Assembly (NCBI RefSeq): GCF_020532645.1 | Contig: NZ_JAJAUZ010000019.1 | Coordinates: 56,410-120,409 of the forward strand | DNA length: 64,000 nt | Direction of reading: 5' to 3' | DNA from: Streptomyces bambusae | Lineage (GTDB): Bacteria > Actinomycetota > Actinomycetes > Streptomycetales > Streptomycetaceae | Shown here: piece after piece, positions 31,334 through 40,377 of the stretch | Layout of the letters: the number at the start of each line of letters is the position of its first letter | How positions within the stretch are numbered: position 1 is the first letter of the stretch | Position numbers and translations under genes: made by a program | The notes under the pieces: generated by a model | The model's database searches: none | What the model was told of the DNA's origin: nothing | What the model saw: only the letters and a program-made list of their open reading frames with translations

Positions 31334-33106
31334 CTACCAGGTGAAGCCCTTCTGGACTTCCATGCAGGCGCCGCTGTCGTCGCCGTTCAGCGGGCGCGCC
31401 GAGTCGGGCGCCTTGTCGCCGGGCCTGGGGGCGACGGCCGTGCCGGACGCGGTGGCCCCGGGGGCGGGTGCGCCCGGCTTGTCGCCGCTCGGCCAGTCCT
31501 TGCCGACGAACAGCGTCACGCCCGACACGTCCGTGGAGCGCTGTACGGCGGTGGCCGGCAGGCCCAGTGCGGTGGCCACGGCCAGCGCGTCGCCGGCCTG
31601 GTCCAGCCCGGCGTACCGGATCACCGTGGTGTCCTCGCCGGCGGTCTGGGAGTCGGCGCGGGCGGCGGTGAAGCCCTTGCCGGTCAGCAGGGCGGTCACC
31701 GCGGTGGCCCGGCCCTCGACCATCCCGGCGCCCTGCTTGCCGCCGGTGGCGTTGCGGACCATGACGGGGATCCGGTCGGCGGGCGCGGCGGGGTCGGACG
31801 TGGCCGCCGAGGCGGACGCGGCGGGAGTGGCGCCCGGGCTCGCCGGGGTGGTCGAGGAGCCCTTGCCGTCCAGCGGGATGTCGTCGCGGACCATCGCGAA
31901 GAGCTTCTGCGCGTCGCCCTCCTTCGGCTCGACCTTGCCGGCGAGCCGGTTGCTGTACACCCACGGCATGGTCGTCATGGTGATCCGGCCGGTGGGGACC
32001 TTCTTGAGCTCCATGCTGAGGTCGAAGAGCTTGTCGATGCGGTTGAGACCGGTGTCGACGACCATGGCGTCGATGGCCGCCTCGGCGAGGCTGTGCAGCT
32101 TCAGCGGGTTGCGGAGGTTGGCGTTCTTGCGGAACTCCCGCGCCATCGAGTTCATGTACATGTGCTGGGCGTGGGTGCGGGCGAGGTCGGTGCCGTCCTC
32201 GAAGCCGTACCGGGTGCGCAGCCACTGGAGGGCCTGCACGCCCTGGATGACGTTCTCGCCCTTGGTGAGCTTCAGGCCGGAGCCGTGGCCCTGGCTGTCG
32301 CGGGAGAACACGTTGTCGGTGACGCAGACCGGGACGCCGCCTATGGCGTCCGCCATCGACACCACGCCCTTGAAGTCGATCATCATGAAGTGGTCGATGG
32401 GGATGCCGGTGAGCTCCTGCCAGGTGGCCACCGTGCAGCCGGGCCCGCCACGGCCGAGGGACTCGTTCGTCAGCCGGTAGTTCTGGGTGGCCTCGTAGAC
32501 CTTGCCGTCGGTGTCGGTGCACTTGGGCAGCTTCAGCAGGGTGTCGCGCGGCATGCTGATGACCGACATGTTGGTGCGGTCGGCCGAGACGTGGAGCAGC
32601 ATCTGCACGTCGGCGAGCGGGGTGCCGCCGAAGGTCTCGCGGGCGCCGCCGAGGTCCTGGTTGGCCTGGTCGTCGCGGGCGTCCGAGCCGATCAGCAGGA
32701 TGTTCAGCGGGATCTGCCCGAAGGCGTTGGGCCGGGAGCCGCCGAGCTTGCTGTCGCCGAGGTTCAGGGCGTCGGTCTGGATGCCGTCGTTGAGGTGCCG
32801 GTAGTACAGGTAGCCGGCGCCGGACGTGCCGAGGATCAGGAACGCCAGCGCGAACGCCGTCCAGCGCAGGATCCGCCGCGGCCGGCGGCGGGGGCCGGCC
32901 GGCGGGCGGCGGCCCTTGGCGCCGTCCTCGCCGTCGCCTTTGCCGTCGCCTTTGCCGCCGCCCTCGCCGGAGGTGCCGGGGCGCTCTTTGCGGGAGGCGG
33001 GCCGCTCCCGCGCGGGGCGTACCGCGGCGGCGGTGCCGCCGGTGCCCGGTATGCCGTCGGGCGCGTCTGCGGGCGCGCCCTCACCGCGCACACTGCTGTG
33101 CGTCAA
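31334..33106 (-). CDS. LytR-CpsA-Psr family protein with LytR_C domain, LCP-3 (590 aa)
   Basis: TTG start at 33106 with AGGGGGGAA upstream. The cytoplasmic N terminus has a Lys/Gly/Asp-rich run (GKGDGKGDGEDGAKG), and a transmembrane helix follows at 79-100. The LCP domain (about 125-395) has LLIGSDARDD, SMPRDTLLKLP and ALQWLRTRYGFEDG. A Thr/Ala/Ser-rich linker leads to LytR_C (about 470-560), and the chain ends GACMEVQKGFTW. Cys pairs (CTDTD, CVTDN) are extracellular. It is closely related to LCP-4 next door, so the two look like a tandem duplication. Confidence 0.93.
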   Translation of the reverse strand: MTHSSVRGEGAPADAPDGIPGTGGTAAAVRPARERPASRKERPGTSGEGGGKGDGKGDGEDGAKGRRPPAGPRRRPRRILRWTAFALAFLILGTSGAGYLYYRHLNDGIQTDALNLGDSKLGGSRPNAFGQIPLNILLIGSDARDDQANQDLGGARETFGGTPLADVQMLLHVSADRTNMSVISMPRDTLLKLPKCTDTDGKVYEATQNYRLTNESLGRGGPGCTVATWQELTGIPIDHFMMIDFKGVVSMADAIGGVPVCVTDNVFSRDSQGHGSGLKLTKGENVIQGVQALQWLRTRYGFEDGTDLARTHAQHMYMNSMAREFRKNANLRNPLKLHSLAEAAIDAMVVDTGLNRIDKLFDLSMELKKVPTGRITMTTMPWVYSNRLAGKVEPKEGDAQKLFAMVRDDIPLDGKGSSTTPASPGATPAASASAATSDPAAPADRIPVMVRNATGGKQGAGMVEGRATAVTALLTGKGFTAARADSQTAGEDTTVIRYAGLDQAGDALAVATALGLPATAVQRSTDVSGVTLFVGKDWPSGDKPGAPAPGATASGTAVAPRPGDKAPDSARPLNGDDSGACMEVQKGFTW

Positions 33107-33213
33107 GCCGTTCCCCCCTGGTCGTCATGTGTCGTCGGGCCCGGTGCCGGCCGCCGCGGTCGCGGGCGGCGGGCACCGGGCCGTGGTCCGGCCCGGCTGC
33201 GGTCGACAGCCGG

Positions 33214-34989
33214 TTACTTCGCGCAGACTTCCTTGTCGGCTTCCACGCGCTGGATCCCCTCGGGGGCCTGCTGGGGAGCCGTGAGCGAGATGCCCGGCTC
33301 CTTGAAGTCCTGGCCGAGGGTGAGGACCATCGGGTCCTTCGGGGCCGCGTCCGCCGCCGTCTGCTTCAGCGCGGTGGCGGGCAGCCCCATGATGTCCGCG
33401 AGGGCACGGGCCTGGTCGGCCTGGTTCGGGGCGAACTCCAGCGTGGTCTTCTTCAGCTTCGCCGGAGCGTTGCCGAGGTTGCCGGACTTCAGTACGCCCT
33501 TGGAGTTCTGGAGCCAGGTCAGGGTCGTCCCGGCCGAGCCCTGCGGGCCGCCACCGTTGTACACATTCACCCTGACGTCGGAAGCGGGCGCCCGGTTGCC
33601 TTGGAGCAGCGCCTCCTGTGCGGCCGTCTTGGCGTCCTTGGCGGCCTTCTCCTGCTGCTTGACCTCGGTGAGCGAGGTGTCGGACTGGATCATCGCGAAC
33701 AGCGGGGCGGCCTTGGGCTCGTCGACGACGACGGTGGCCCGCACCCGCTCGGCCGGGTTGTCCTTCACTGGCAGCGTGGTGAAGGTGATGTTCTTGGGGT
33801 TGACGCCCTTCAGCTCGGTGCCGAGGTCCATCAGCCGGTTCAGATTCCCTATCCCGGTGTCGACGGTGAGCGCCGAGGTGGCCGCCTCCGCCAGGGAGAA
33901 CAGCTTCTTCGGGTTGGTCAGGGTGTTCTTCGACTTCATCTCGCGGATCATCGAGCTGAGGAAGGCCTGCTGGGTCTTGATCCGGTCGAGGTCGCTCTCG
34001 TTTCCGAAGGCGTGCCGGGTCCGGACGAAGGCCAGGGCCTCCTCGCCCGCCAGCCGGTGCTCGCCCTTGGTCAGCTTCAGCTTGGACTTGTCGTCGTCGA
34101 CGTCCTTGTCCAGGCAGACGGGCACGCCGCCGACCGCGGAGCTGAGCGTCTTGACCGCGTTGAAGTCGGCCATCATGAAATGGTCCGGCTGGATGCCGGT
34201 GAGCTGGGCGACCGTACGCATGGTGCAGCCGGGGTCGCGGCCGCTCTGGCCGAGGCTGGTGTTGAACCGCTTGCCGGGCGTCCCCGGGATCGTCTTGACC
34301 GAACCGTCGGGCTGCTTCGTCGGGCAGTCCGGGATGTCGGTGATCAGGTCGCGGGGGATGGACATCGCGGTCGCGTTGGTGCGGTCCTTCGCGACGTGGA
34401 AGAGGATCGTGGTGTCGGCGTGGCCGGTGCTGTTCTTGTCGCCGTAGCCCTCGTTGCCGGCGCCGGTCCGCTTGTCGGTGCCGATGACCAGGATGTTGAT
34501 CGCCTGGTCCTTCTTGAAGCCCTTGCTGCCGCCGACGATCTCGGTGGTCTTGATGTTGTCGTTCAGGTGCTTGTAGTACAGGTAGCCGCCGACCGAGACG
34601 GCGACCAGCACGAAGGCCACCGAACCACCGGTGATCGCGAGGACCTTCTTGCCCCGCGGCTTCTCCTGCTTGCGCTTGCGCGCCCCGCGGCGGCCGCCGC
34701 CGGGCGGGCCCTCGCCACGCCGCTGCCCGGGAACGCCCGGGGCGGTGCGGGGGGTGCGGCCGGGGGCCTTGGCGGGCTCGGCGGCAGGTGCGGCGGCGCG
34801 GCGCCGGCCGGCCGACCGGGGCTGCGGTGGCGCCGCCGGCGCAGCGGCCGGCTGCGCTGCGGAACTGTCCAGTCGCAGTTCGTAATTGCCGGTGCGGGGG
34901 TTGAGGACCCACTGGTCGGCGGGGTCGATTTCGTCCGCCCGCCCACGGCCTTGCGCATCCACGGTTGCTTGGTCCTCCGTCGGTGCCAC
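33214..34989 (-). CDS. LytR-CpsA-Psr family protein with LytR_C domain, LCP-4 (591 aa)
   Basis: GTG at 34989 after GGGGAGG. The first 110 residues are cytoplasmic and include WVLNPRTGNYELRLD, a short motif I recall in other Streptomyces LCP proteins, then a basic Pro/Ala linker. The transmembrane helix is at 115-138. The LCP domain (about 160-430) has ILVIGTDKRTG, SIPRDLITDIP and ALAFVRTRHAFGNESDLDRIK. It is followed by LytR_C (about 480-575). An inner Ala/Lys helix (EKAAKDAKTAAQEALLQG) separates the two domains. It lies 107 bp upstream of LCP-3 on the same strand, so the two may be one operon. Confidence 0.93.
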   Translation of the reverse strand: MAPTEDQATVDAQGRGRADEIDPADQWVLNPRTGNYELRLDSSAAQPAAAPAAPPQPRSAGRRRAAAPAAEPAKAPGRTPRTAPGVPGQRRGEGPPGGGRRGARKRKQEKPRGKKVLAITGGSVAFVLVAVSVGGYLYYKHLNDNIKTTEIVGGSKGFKKDQAINILVIGTDKRTGAGNEGYGDKNSTGHADTTILFHVAKDRTNATAMSIPRDLITDIPDCPTKQPDGSVKTIPGTPGKRFNTSLGQSGRDPGCTMRTVAQLTGIQPDHFMMADFNAVKTLSSAVGGVPVCLDKDVDDDKSKLKLTKGEHRLAGEEALAFVRTRHAFGNESDLDRIKTQQAFLSSMIREMKSKNTLTNPKKLFSLAEAATSALTVDTGIGNLNRLMDLGTELKGVNPKNITFTTLPVKDNPAERVRATVVVDEPKAAPLFAMIQSDTSLTEVKQQEKAAKDAKTAAQEALLQGNRAPASDVRVNVYNGGGPQGSAGTTLTWLQNSKGVLKSGNLGNAPAKLKKTTLEFAPNQADQARALADIMGLPATALKQTAADAAPKDPMVLTLGQDFKEPGISLTAPQQAPEGIQRVEADKEVCAK

Positions 34990-35186
34990 GCGAAGCGCCT
35001 CCCCCCAGGCGCTCGGTCAACGATCCGGCAGTGCACGGCCTGGTCTTGTGGTCGGCCGGGGCACCGGATCGCTCACCCTATCCGTCCGGTTCCGCTTCAA
35101 ACCATGCTCGTGACGAAATCCACTCACCTTATAACGGGGCATACGTCGCATCCCGCTCCGTGAGATGTACCGCCTTGGTGATTGCT

Positions 35187-36326
35187 TTACCGGCAGGTCG
35201 CCGCGTCGGCCGTGGTGCCCGTGAACGTGGGCGCCGGCGAGGCCGTTCCGGCGGGCTCCGCCGCAGGCCGCCCGGGCTCCGGCCGGGCCTGCACGACCGC
35301 CACCGGCCGGTCCATCCGCAGCCGCCGGAACAGGTTGCCGGCGTCCGGTTCGAGCAGCTGGTCCCGGTTCGGATTGGCCGTGTACGGCTGCCGGGGCGCG
35401 GTCAGGAACTGCACCCGGCCCACCGGGATGTCCCGCATGCTGCGCACCAGCTCGTACAGGCCGCGCAGCGAGGCGAGGTCCGGGTCGGTCGTGAGGGCGG
35501 AGGTCGCCGCGTCCAGCACCGGGTAGAGCCGGGCCGGGTTGAGCAGCACCCCGTTGCTCTGCACCTTCTTGACCAGCGAGGCCAGGAACTGCTGCTGGCG
35601 GTCCATCCGTTCGGTGTCGCTGCCGTTGCCCAGGCTGTGGCGGGCCCGGACGAAGCCGAGGGCCTGCTCGCCGTCGAGGGTCTGCCGGCCCGCCGGCAGC
35701 CGCACCCGGGCCTCGGCGTCGTCCACCGGCGCGCGCAGGCACACCTCCACGCCGCCGACGGCGTCCACGACCCGCTTGAAGCCCCCGAAGTCGACGACCA
35801 CGTGGTGGTCGATCCGGATGCCGGTCATCTTCTCGACCGTACGGATCGTGCAGGCGGCCCCGCCGAACTGGAAGGCCCAGTTGAACTGCGCGAACCGGGC
35901 CGGGGTGCGGCCGCCGTCCGCGGTCCCGCAGGACGGCATCTCCACCATCAGGTCGCGGGGGACGGAGACGGCCGTCGCACTCTTCCGGTCGGCGGCGAGG
36001 TGCAGCAGGATCGTGGTGTCCGAGCGCTGGGTGCCGCCGTCCCGCCCGTACTGCCCGTTGTCCCGGCCGGCCCGCGAGTCCGAGCCGATCAGCAGGATGT
36101 TCTGGGCGCCGCGCACGGTGAGCGCCGGGCGCTCCTTCTCGTACTGCTCCAGCTCGGAGGCGGCGGTGGTGTCGGCGGTGATGTTCCCGTCGAGCTTGCG
36201 GTACACCCACCAGCCGAGGCCCGTCCCGGCCACCAGCAGCACCGCGAGCGCCAGCCCCAGCCACCGCAGCCAGTGCCGCCGCCGGGCCGGGGCTCCGGGT
36301 GTGCCGCTGCCGTCCGCATCCGCCAT
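35187..36326 (-). CDS. LytR-CpsA-Psr family protein, LCP-5 (379 aa)
   Basis: ATG at 36326. It has a short basic N terminus, a transmembrane helix at 20-40 and an LCP domain (about 75-330) containing ILLIGSDSRAG, RSDTTILLHLAAD, SVPRDLMVEMP, AQFNWAFQFGG in place of the usual LNAAY element, and ALGFVRARHSLGNGSDTERMDRQQQF. There is no LytR_C domain. As the LCP nearest the TIGR03089 gene, it occupies the position of mycobacterial Rv3267 next to Rv3268, so it is probably the ancestral copy in this locus (inference from synteny). Confidence 0.93.
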   Translation of the reverse strand: MADADGSGTPGAPARRRHWLRWLGLALAVLLVAGTGLGWWVYRKLDGNITADTTAASELEQYEKERPALTVRGAQNILLIGSDSRAGRDNGQYGRDGGTQRSDTTILLHLAADRKSATAVSVPRDLMVEMPSCGTADGGRTPARFAQFNWAFQFGGAACTIRTVEKMTGIRIDHHVVVDFGGFKRVVDAVGGVEVCLRAPVDDAEARVRLPAGRQTLDGEQALGFVRARHSLGNGSDTERMDRQQQFLASLVKKVQSNGVLLNPARLYPVLDAATSALTTDPDLASLRGLYELVRSMRDIPVGRVQFLTAPRQPYTANPNRDQLLEPDAGNLFRRLRMDRPVAVVQARPEPGRPAAEPAGTASPAPTFTGTTADAATCR

Positions 36327-36529
36327 GGCCCCGTCACCCCTTCCCGCCGCCGAGGGCCGCCGGATCCCGACTGCGACCTCCGTCGATCATCCATCGGGGG
36401 GAATCCACCGGCTCGGGGGCAGACCGTCAGATTCCGCCATACGGGTGACGTTACGCGCATTGCCGCAGGTAGGCGGTGTGGGTGACGGGAAGTGCCCGGA
36501 CGGTGCCGGACGGTGCCCGGACGGTGCGG

Positions 36530-37279
36530 TCAGGCCGTGTGGGTGACGCGTTCGCTCGCGATGCGCTGGGTCAGGGCCGGCTCCGACAGCCGGTCCAGGT
36601 TCCGGCACAGCACGACCGAGCCGCCGGCCGCGAGCGGGGCGAACAGGCCCGCGGACAGGCCCTCCCAGGTGTCGAACGACAGGCCGGACAGGATTCGGGA
36701 GCCCGGTCCCAGACCCAGCCGGGCCGCGTCCGCGCGGGCCCGCTCGACCAGCTCCTCCCAGGTCAGCTCGGTGCCCGCGACGCCGACGCCGTCCCCCGCC
36801 GGGTCCACCGGGGCGAACGGCGCGAACCGGTCGCCCTGGCCGGGGACCTCCACCGCGTAGTCCGCGTACCCGGCCGGCGGCTGCGGGAAGCGGCCGCCCA
36901 GCGGGCGCAGCGCGAGCGCCACCCGCTCCCCGGTGCAGGCCAGGCCCGCCTCCAGCGCGTCCGGCCCGCTCACGACCAGGTCTGCGGCGGCCGGGTCGCC
37001 GCCCACCTCGGCCGCCACGCCCACCGAGGCGCAGGCCAGCAGCCACACGGCGCTCTGCCAGTGCGCGGGCAGCAGCAGGGCCAGCCGGTCGCCGGGGCCG
37101 GCGGCCAGGTCGCCCTGGAGCAGGTTGGCCGTCTTGGCCACCCAATTGGCGAAGGTGGCCACGGACAATTCCACGCGCTCGCCGGTGGCGTCGTCGTAGA
37201 AGGTGACCAGCGGACGGGCCGGGTCCGCGGCCAGCGCGGATCGCAGCAGGTCGGCAGGGGTGCGGTCGTTGGCGTTCAC
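36530..37279 (-). CDS. TIGR03089 family protein (249 aa)
   Basis: GTG start at 37279, giving (M)NANDRTPADLLRSAL. It resembles the N-terminal half of acyl-AMP-forming enzymes: LVTFYDDATGERVELS, WVAKTANLL, GDRLALLLPAHWQSAVWLLACASVG. It lacks the ATP-binding P-loop (the T-S-G-T-T-G-x-P-K motif) and the C-terminal lid, so it cannot activate an acid on its own. TIGR03089 proteins are an actinobacterial family of unknown function, always near LCP and mannose genes in my experience. It is a truncated AMP-ligase-like fold, possibly structural or regulatory. Confidence 0.88.
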   Translation of the reverse strand: MNANDRTPADLLRSALAADPARPLVTFYDDATGERVELSVATFANWVAKTANLLQGDLAAGPGDRLALLLPAHWQSAVWLLACASVGVAAEVGGDPAAADLVVSGPDALEAGLACTGERVALALRPLGGRFPQPPAGYADYAVEVPGQGDRFAPFAPVDPAGDGVGVAGTELTWEELVERARADAARLGLGPGSRILSGLSFDTWEGLSAGLFAPLAAGGSVVLCRNLDRLSEPALTQRIASERVTHTA

Positions 37280-37429
37280 GCGGCCCAGCGTACGCGGCAC
37301 CCCGTCCGCGGCCTCGCCCGTACGGCCGCACCGCGGTGGTCCGTACGGGCGACCGGTGACGGCGTGTCACCAGACGGGCCGTCAGTTCTCCGATGGCGGT
37401 CCGCCGGATGTGTGGTCAGCATCCTTGTC

Positions 37430-38992
37430 ATGCGTGGATTCCTTGCTTCCTCGATCGGCGTCGCGACGGCTGCAGTGACCGCACTGGCCCTTCCGTTCGC
37501 GCTTCCCGCTCCGTCCCGGGCGGCAACGGCCCCGGTGGCCCCGGCCGGCTCCACCCGGTCGCTGCCGCTGGCCCCGCTCGGTCCGGCGGACCGGACCGCA
37601 CCGGCGCCCGGCGCGCCGGAGGTGCAGGGGCTGACCGTCCGCGAGGCCGGAACGTTCTCGATGATCGGCGTGGTCTGGGATGACGCCGCCGCCGAACTCC
37701 ACGGCCGCGTCCAGGTCCGCACCCGCTCCGTCCGCACCGGCGCCTGGTCCGCCTGGCAGGACGTCGAAACCCACAACGCCGAACACGCGGCCGACCCCGG
37801 GGCTTCCGAACACACCCTCCGCGGCACCACGGCCCCCCTCTGGGTGGGCGCCTCCGACGGCGTCGACATCCGGGTCCGGGCCACCGGCCCGGCCCCCCGC
37901 GCCACCCCCCACCGCCTCCCGTCGGGCCTCCGCCTGGAACTCGTCGACCCGGGCCCGGACGCGGTGGACGAGCCCCCGGCCACCCTGCCCGCCGCCGACG
38001 ACCAGGCCCCCGCATCCGACACGACGGGCCTGACCGACCCGTTCGCCGACTCCTTCGCCGACCCGTTCGCAGCCCCCGCGGTCGCGGTGGCCGACCGGAC
38101 CGGCCCCACCCCGCCGGCCGGCACGGGCACCGGCCCCGGCACCGGCACGGGCCCCGGCACCGGCACGGGCCCCGGCACCGCGCCCAAGCCCGCCGGACCC
38201 CGGAAGCCCGCCGGCGACGACAAGGGCACCCTGCCCGCGCTCGGGACGGCCGTCGCCGAGACCTCCGCGGCGAACCTGCCGCTGGCACCGATCGGGGCGC
38301 ACGAGATCGGGGCGCAGACCCGGGAGGAGTCGACCGCCGAGGCGCTGGCCGTCCTCGAAGGGCAGGTCGCACCCGGGGCGAAGCCGTACATCGGACCGCG
38401 GCCCCGGATCGTGACCCGGCGCGGCTGGGGCGCGGACGAGTCGCTGCGCGAGGCGGGTTTCGCGTACACGAAGACCGTGAAGGCGGCCTTCGTGCACCAC
38501 AGCGCCTCCGGCAACAACTACACCTGCGCCGAGGCCCCCGCCGTCCTGCGCAGCCTGTACCGCTACCACGTCGTCAGCAGCGGCTGGCGCGACTTCGGCT
38601 ACAACTTCGCCGTCGACAAGTGCGGCACCGTCTACGAGGGCCGGGCCGGCGGCGTCGCCAAGCCCGTCCTCGGCGCCCACACCATGGGCTTCAACGGCAA
38701 CAGCATGGGCGTGGCCGTCCTCGGCTCGTACACGAACACCCGCCCGCCCGCCGCCGCCGTGGACGCCGTGGCCCGCCTCACCGCCTGGAAGCTGGGACTG
38801 TTCGGCGCCAACCCGCTCGGCAAGACCACCCTCGTGTCCGGCGGCGGCAACCTCTACACCAAGGGCAAGAACGTCACGCTGAACGTCATCTCCGGTCACC
38901 GCGACGGCTTCGCGACCGAGTGTCCCGGCAAGCAGCTCTACGGCAAGCTCGGCACGACCCGCTCGACCTCCGCCCGGCTCCAGGGCAGGTGA
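37430..38992 (+). CDS. Secreted N-acetylmuramoyl-L-alanine amidase, PGRP type (520 aa)
   Basis: ATG at 37430, chosen because it opens a signal peptide (MRGFLASSIGVATAAVTALA...ALPAPSRAA). A beta-rich domain (about 55-190) and a Gly/Thr/Pro linker (GTGPG repeats near 38119-38183) precede the PGRP/amidase_2 domain (about 325-505). Zinc ligands are visible: HH in FVHHSASG, the His in GHRDGFATECPG, and Tyr in YHVVSSGWRDFGYNF. It would cut the amide between MurNAc and L-Ala in peptidoglycan outside the cell. The N-terminal domain may bind wall glycan. It is divergent from TIGR03089. Confidence 0.9.
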   Translation: MRGFLASSIGVATAAVTALALPFALPAPSRAATAPVAPAGSTRSLPLAPLGPADRTAPAPGAPEVQGLTVREAGTFSMIGVVWDDAAAELHGRVQVRTRSVRTGAWSAWQDVETHNAEHAADPGASEHTLRGTTAPLWVGASDGVDIRVRATGPAPRATPHRLPSGLRLELVDPGPDAVDEPPATLPAADDQAPASDTTGLTDPFADSFADPFAAPAVAVADRTGPTPPAGTGTGPGTGTGPGTGTGPGTAPKPAGPRKPAGDDKGTLPALGTAVAETSAANLPLAPIGAHEIGAQTREESTAEALAVLEGQVAPGAKPYIGPRPRIVTRRGWGADESLREAGFAYTKTVKAAFVHHSASGNNYTCAEAPAVLRSLYRYHVVSSGWRDFGYNFAVDKCGTVYEGRAGGVAKPVLGAHTMGFNGNSMGVAVLGSYTNTRPPAAAVDAVARLTAWKLGLFGANPLGKTTLVSGGGNLYTKGKNVTLNVISGHRDGFATECPGKQLYGKLGTTRSTSARLQGR

Positions 38993-39054
38993 CGGCCTCT
39001 GCCTACACTGACGCACCACCCATCCGTGGCGCGGCAGGAAAGCAGAGAACCACC

Positions 39055-40197
39055 TTGACCTTGACGGAACCGACCACCACCCCGAAGACCACGGGGCCCG
39101 CCGAGCCGGCGGCCCCGGCGGAGGCGATCCTCCTGGTCGGCGGCAAAGGGACCCGGCTGCGCCCGCTGACGGTGAACACCCCGAAGCCGATGGTTCCGGC
39201 GGCGGGCGTGCCGTTCCTGACCCACCAGCTGGCGCGGGCCCGCGCGGCCGGCGTCGAGCACATCGTGCTCGCCACCTCCTACCTGGCCGAGGTCTTCGAG
39301 CCGTACTTCGGCGACGGCTCGGACCTCGGCCTGCACCTGGAGTACGTCACCGAAGCCGAGCCGCTCGGCACCGGCGGAGCCATCCGCAACGTCGCCTCCC
39401 GGCTCCGTTCCGGCCCCGACGACCCGGTCCTCGTCTTCAACGGGGACATCCTCACCGGCCTCGACATCGGGGCCCTCCTCGACGTGCACCGCACCAGCGG
39501 CGCGGACGTCTCCCTGCACCTCAGCCGGGTCGAGGACCCGCGCGCCTTCGGCCTGGTCCCGACGGACGCCGACGGCCGGGTCACGGCCTTCCTGGAGAAG
39601 CCGCAGACGCCGGAGGAGATCGTCACCGACCAGATCAACGCGGGCGCGTACGTGTTCCGCCGCTCGGTCATCGACACCATCCCCGCCGGCCGCCCGGTGT
39701 CCGTGGAACGGGAGACCTTCCCCGATCTGCTGGCCGCCGGCGCCCACCTCCAGGGCATGGTGGACTCCACGTACTGGCTGGACCTGGGCACCCCGCAGGC
39801 CTTCGTCCGCGGCTCCGCCGACCTGGTCCTGGGCACCGCCCCGTCGCCGGCCGTCCCCGGCCGACCCGGCGAGTACCTGGTCATGCCGGGTGCCGAGGTC
39901 GCCCCCGACGCCAAGCTCTCCGGCGGCACGGTGGTCTCCCCCGGCGCGGTCGTGGCCCCCGGCGCCCGCCTCCACGCCACCGCCGTCCTCCCCGGCGCCC
40001 GCATCGAAGCCGATGCGCGCATCACCGACTCCTACATCGGCCCCGCCGCCGTCATCGGCGCCCGCACCACCCTCACCGGCGTAGTGGTGGGCGACACCGC
40101 CCACATCGGCCCCGACAACGAACTGACCCCCGGCGCCCGAATCTGGTGCAACACCACCCTCCCCGCCCGCTCGATCCGCTTCTCGTCGGACGAGTAG
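39055..40197 (+). CDS. Nucleotide-sugar pyrophosphorylase (probable mannose-1-phosphate guanylyltransferase)
   Basis: TTG at 39055. A nucleotidyltransferase domain (about 22-250) has LLVGGKGTRLRPLTVNTPKPM, the signature GxGxRL...PKP loop, VFNGDIL with the metal Asp and EAEPLGTGGAI. A left-handed beta-helix with hexapeptide repeats (about 280-375: GAEVAPDAKLSGGTVVSPGAVVAPGARL) follows. It makes an NDP-sugar, most likely GDP-mannose from mannose-1-P and GTP, matching manB and manA downstream and mycobacterial Rv3264c in the same context. UDP-glucose or dTDP-glucose cannot be excluded. A TACACT box at 39004-39009 may be its promoter -10. Confidence 0.88.
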   Translation: MTLTEPTTTPKTTGPAEPAAPAEAILLVGGKGTRLRPLTVNTPKPMVPAAGVPFLTHQLARARAAGVEHIVLATSYLAEVFEPYFGDGSDLGLHLEYVTEAEPLGTGGAIRNVASRLRSGPDDPVLVFNGDILTGLDIGALLDVHRTSGADVSLHLSRVEDPRAFGLVPTDADGRVTAFLEKPQTPEEIVTDQINAGAYVFRRSVIDTIPAGRPVSVERETFPDLLAAGAHLQGMVDSTYWLDLGTPQAFVRGSADLVLGTAPSPAVPGRPGEYLVMPGAEVAPDAKLSGGTVVSPGAVVAPGARLHATAVLPGARIEADARITDSYIGPAAVIGARTTLTGVVVGDTAHIGPDNELTPGARIWCNTTLPARSIRFSSDE

Positions 40198-40293
40198 GAC
40201 GGCGACGGGGGAATCCGGGCCCGCCCCGCCGCCTTGCCTGCGGCTGGGCCGCCCCCGCCCGCCCGGCCGCACTTTCCCGGTGCCGGACCGCGC

Positions 40294-40347
40294 ATTCCAG
40301 CCCCGCCGGCGTTTGAGGCGCGGGGGTCCGGGGGCGGAGCCCCCGAT
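40294..40347. repeat. Dispersed intergenic repeat, copy C
   Basis: ATTCCAGCCCCGCCGGCG, then TTTGAGGCGCGGGGGTC, then the longer stem GGGGGCGGAGCCCCC. It is a looser match to copies A and B but has the same order of parts. It lies between the pyrophosphorylase and DNA glycosylase genes. Confidence 0.75.
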
Positions 40348-40377
40348 CTTCGGCCTCCGCCCGGCTACCCTCAAAGG

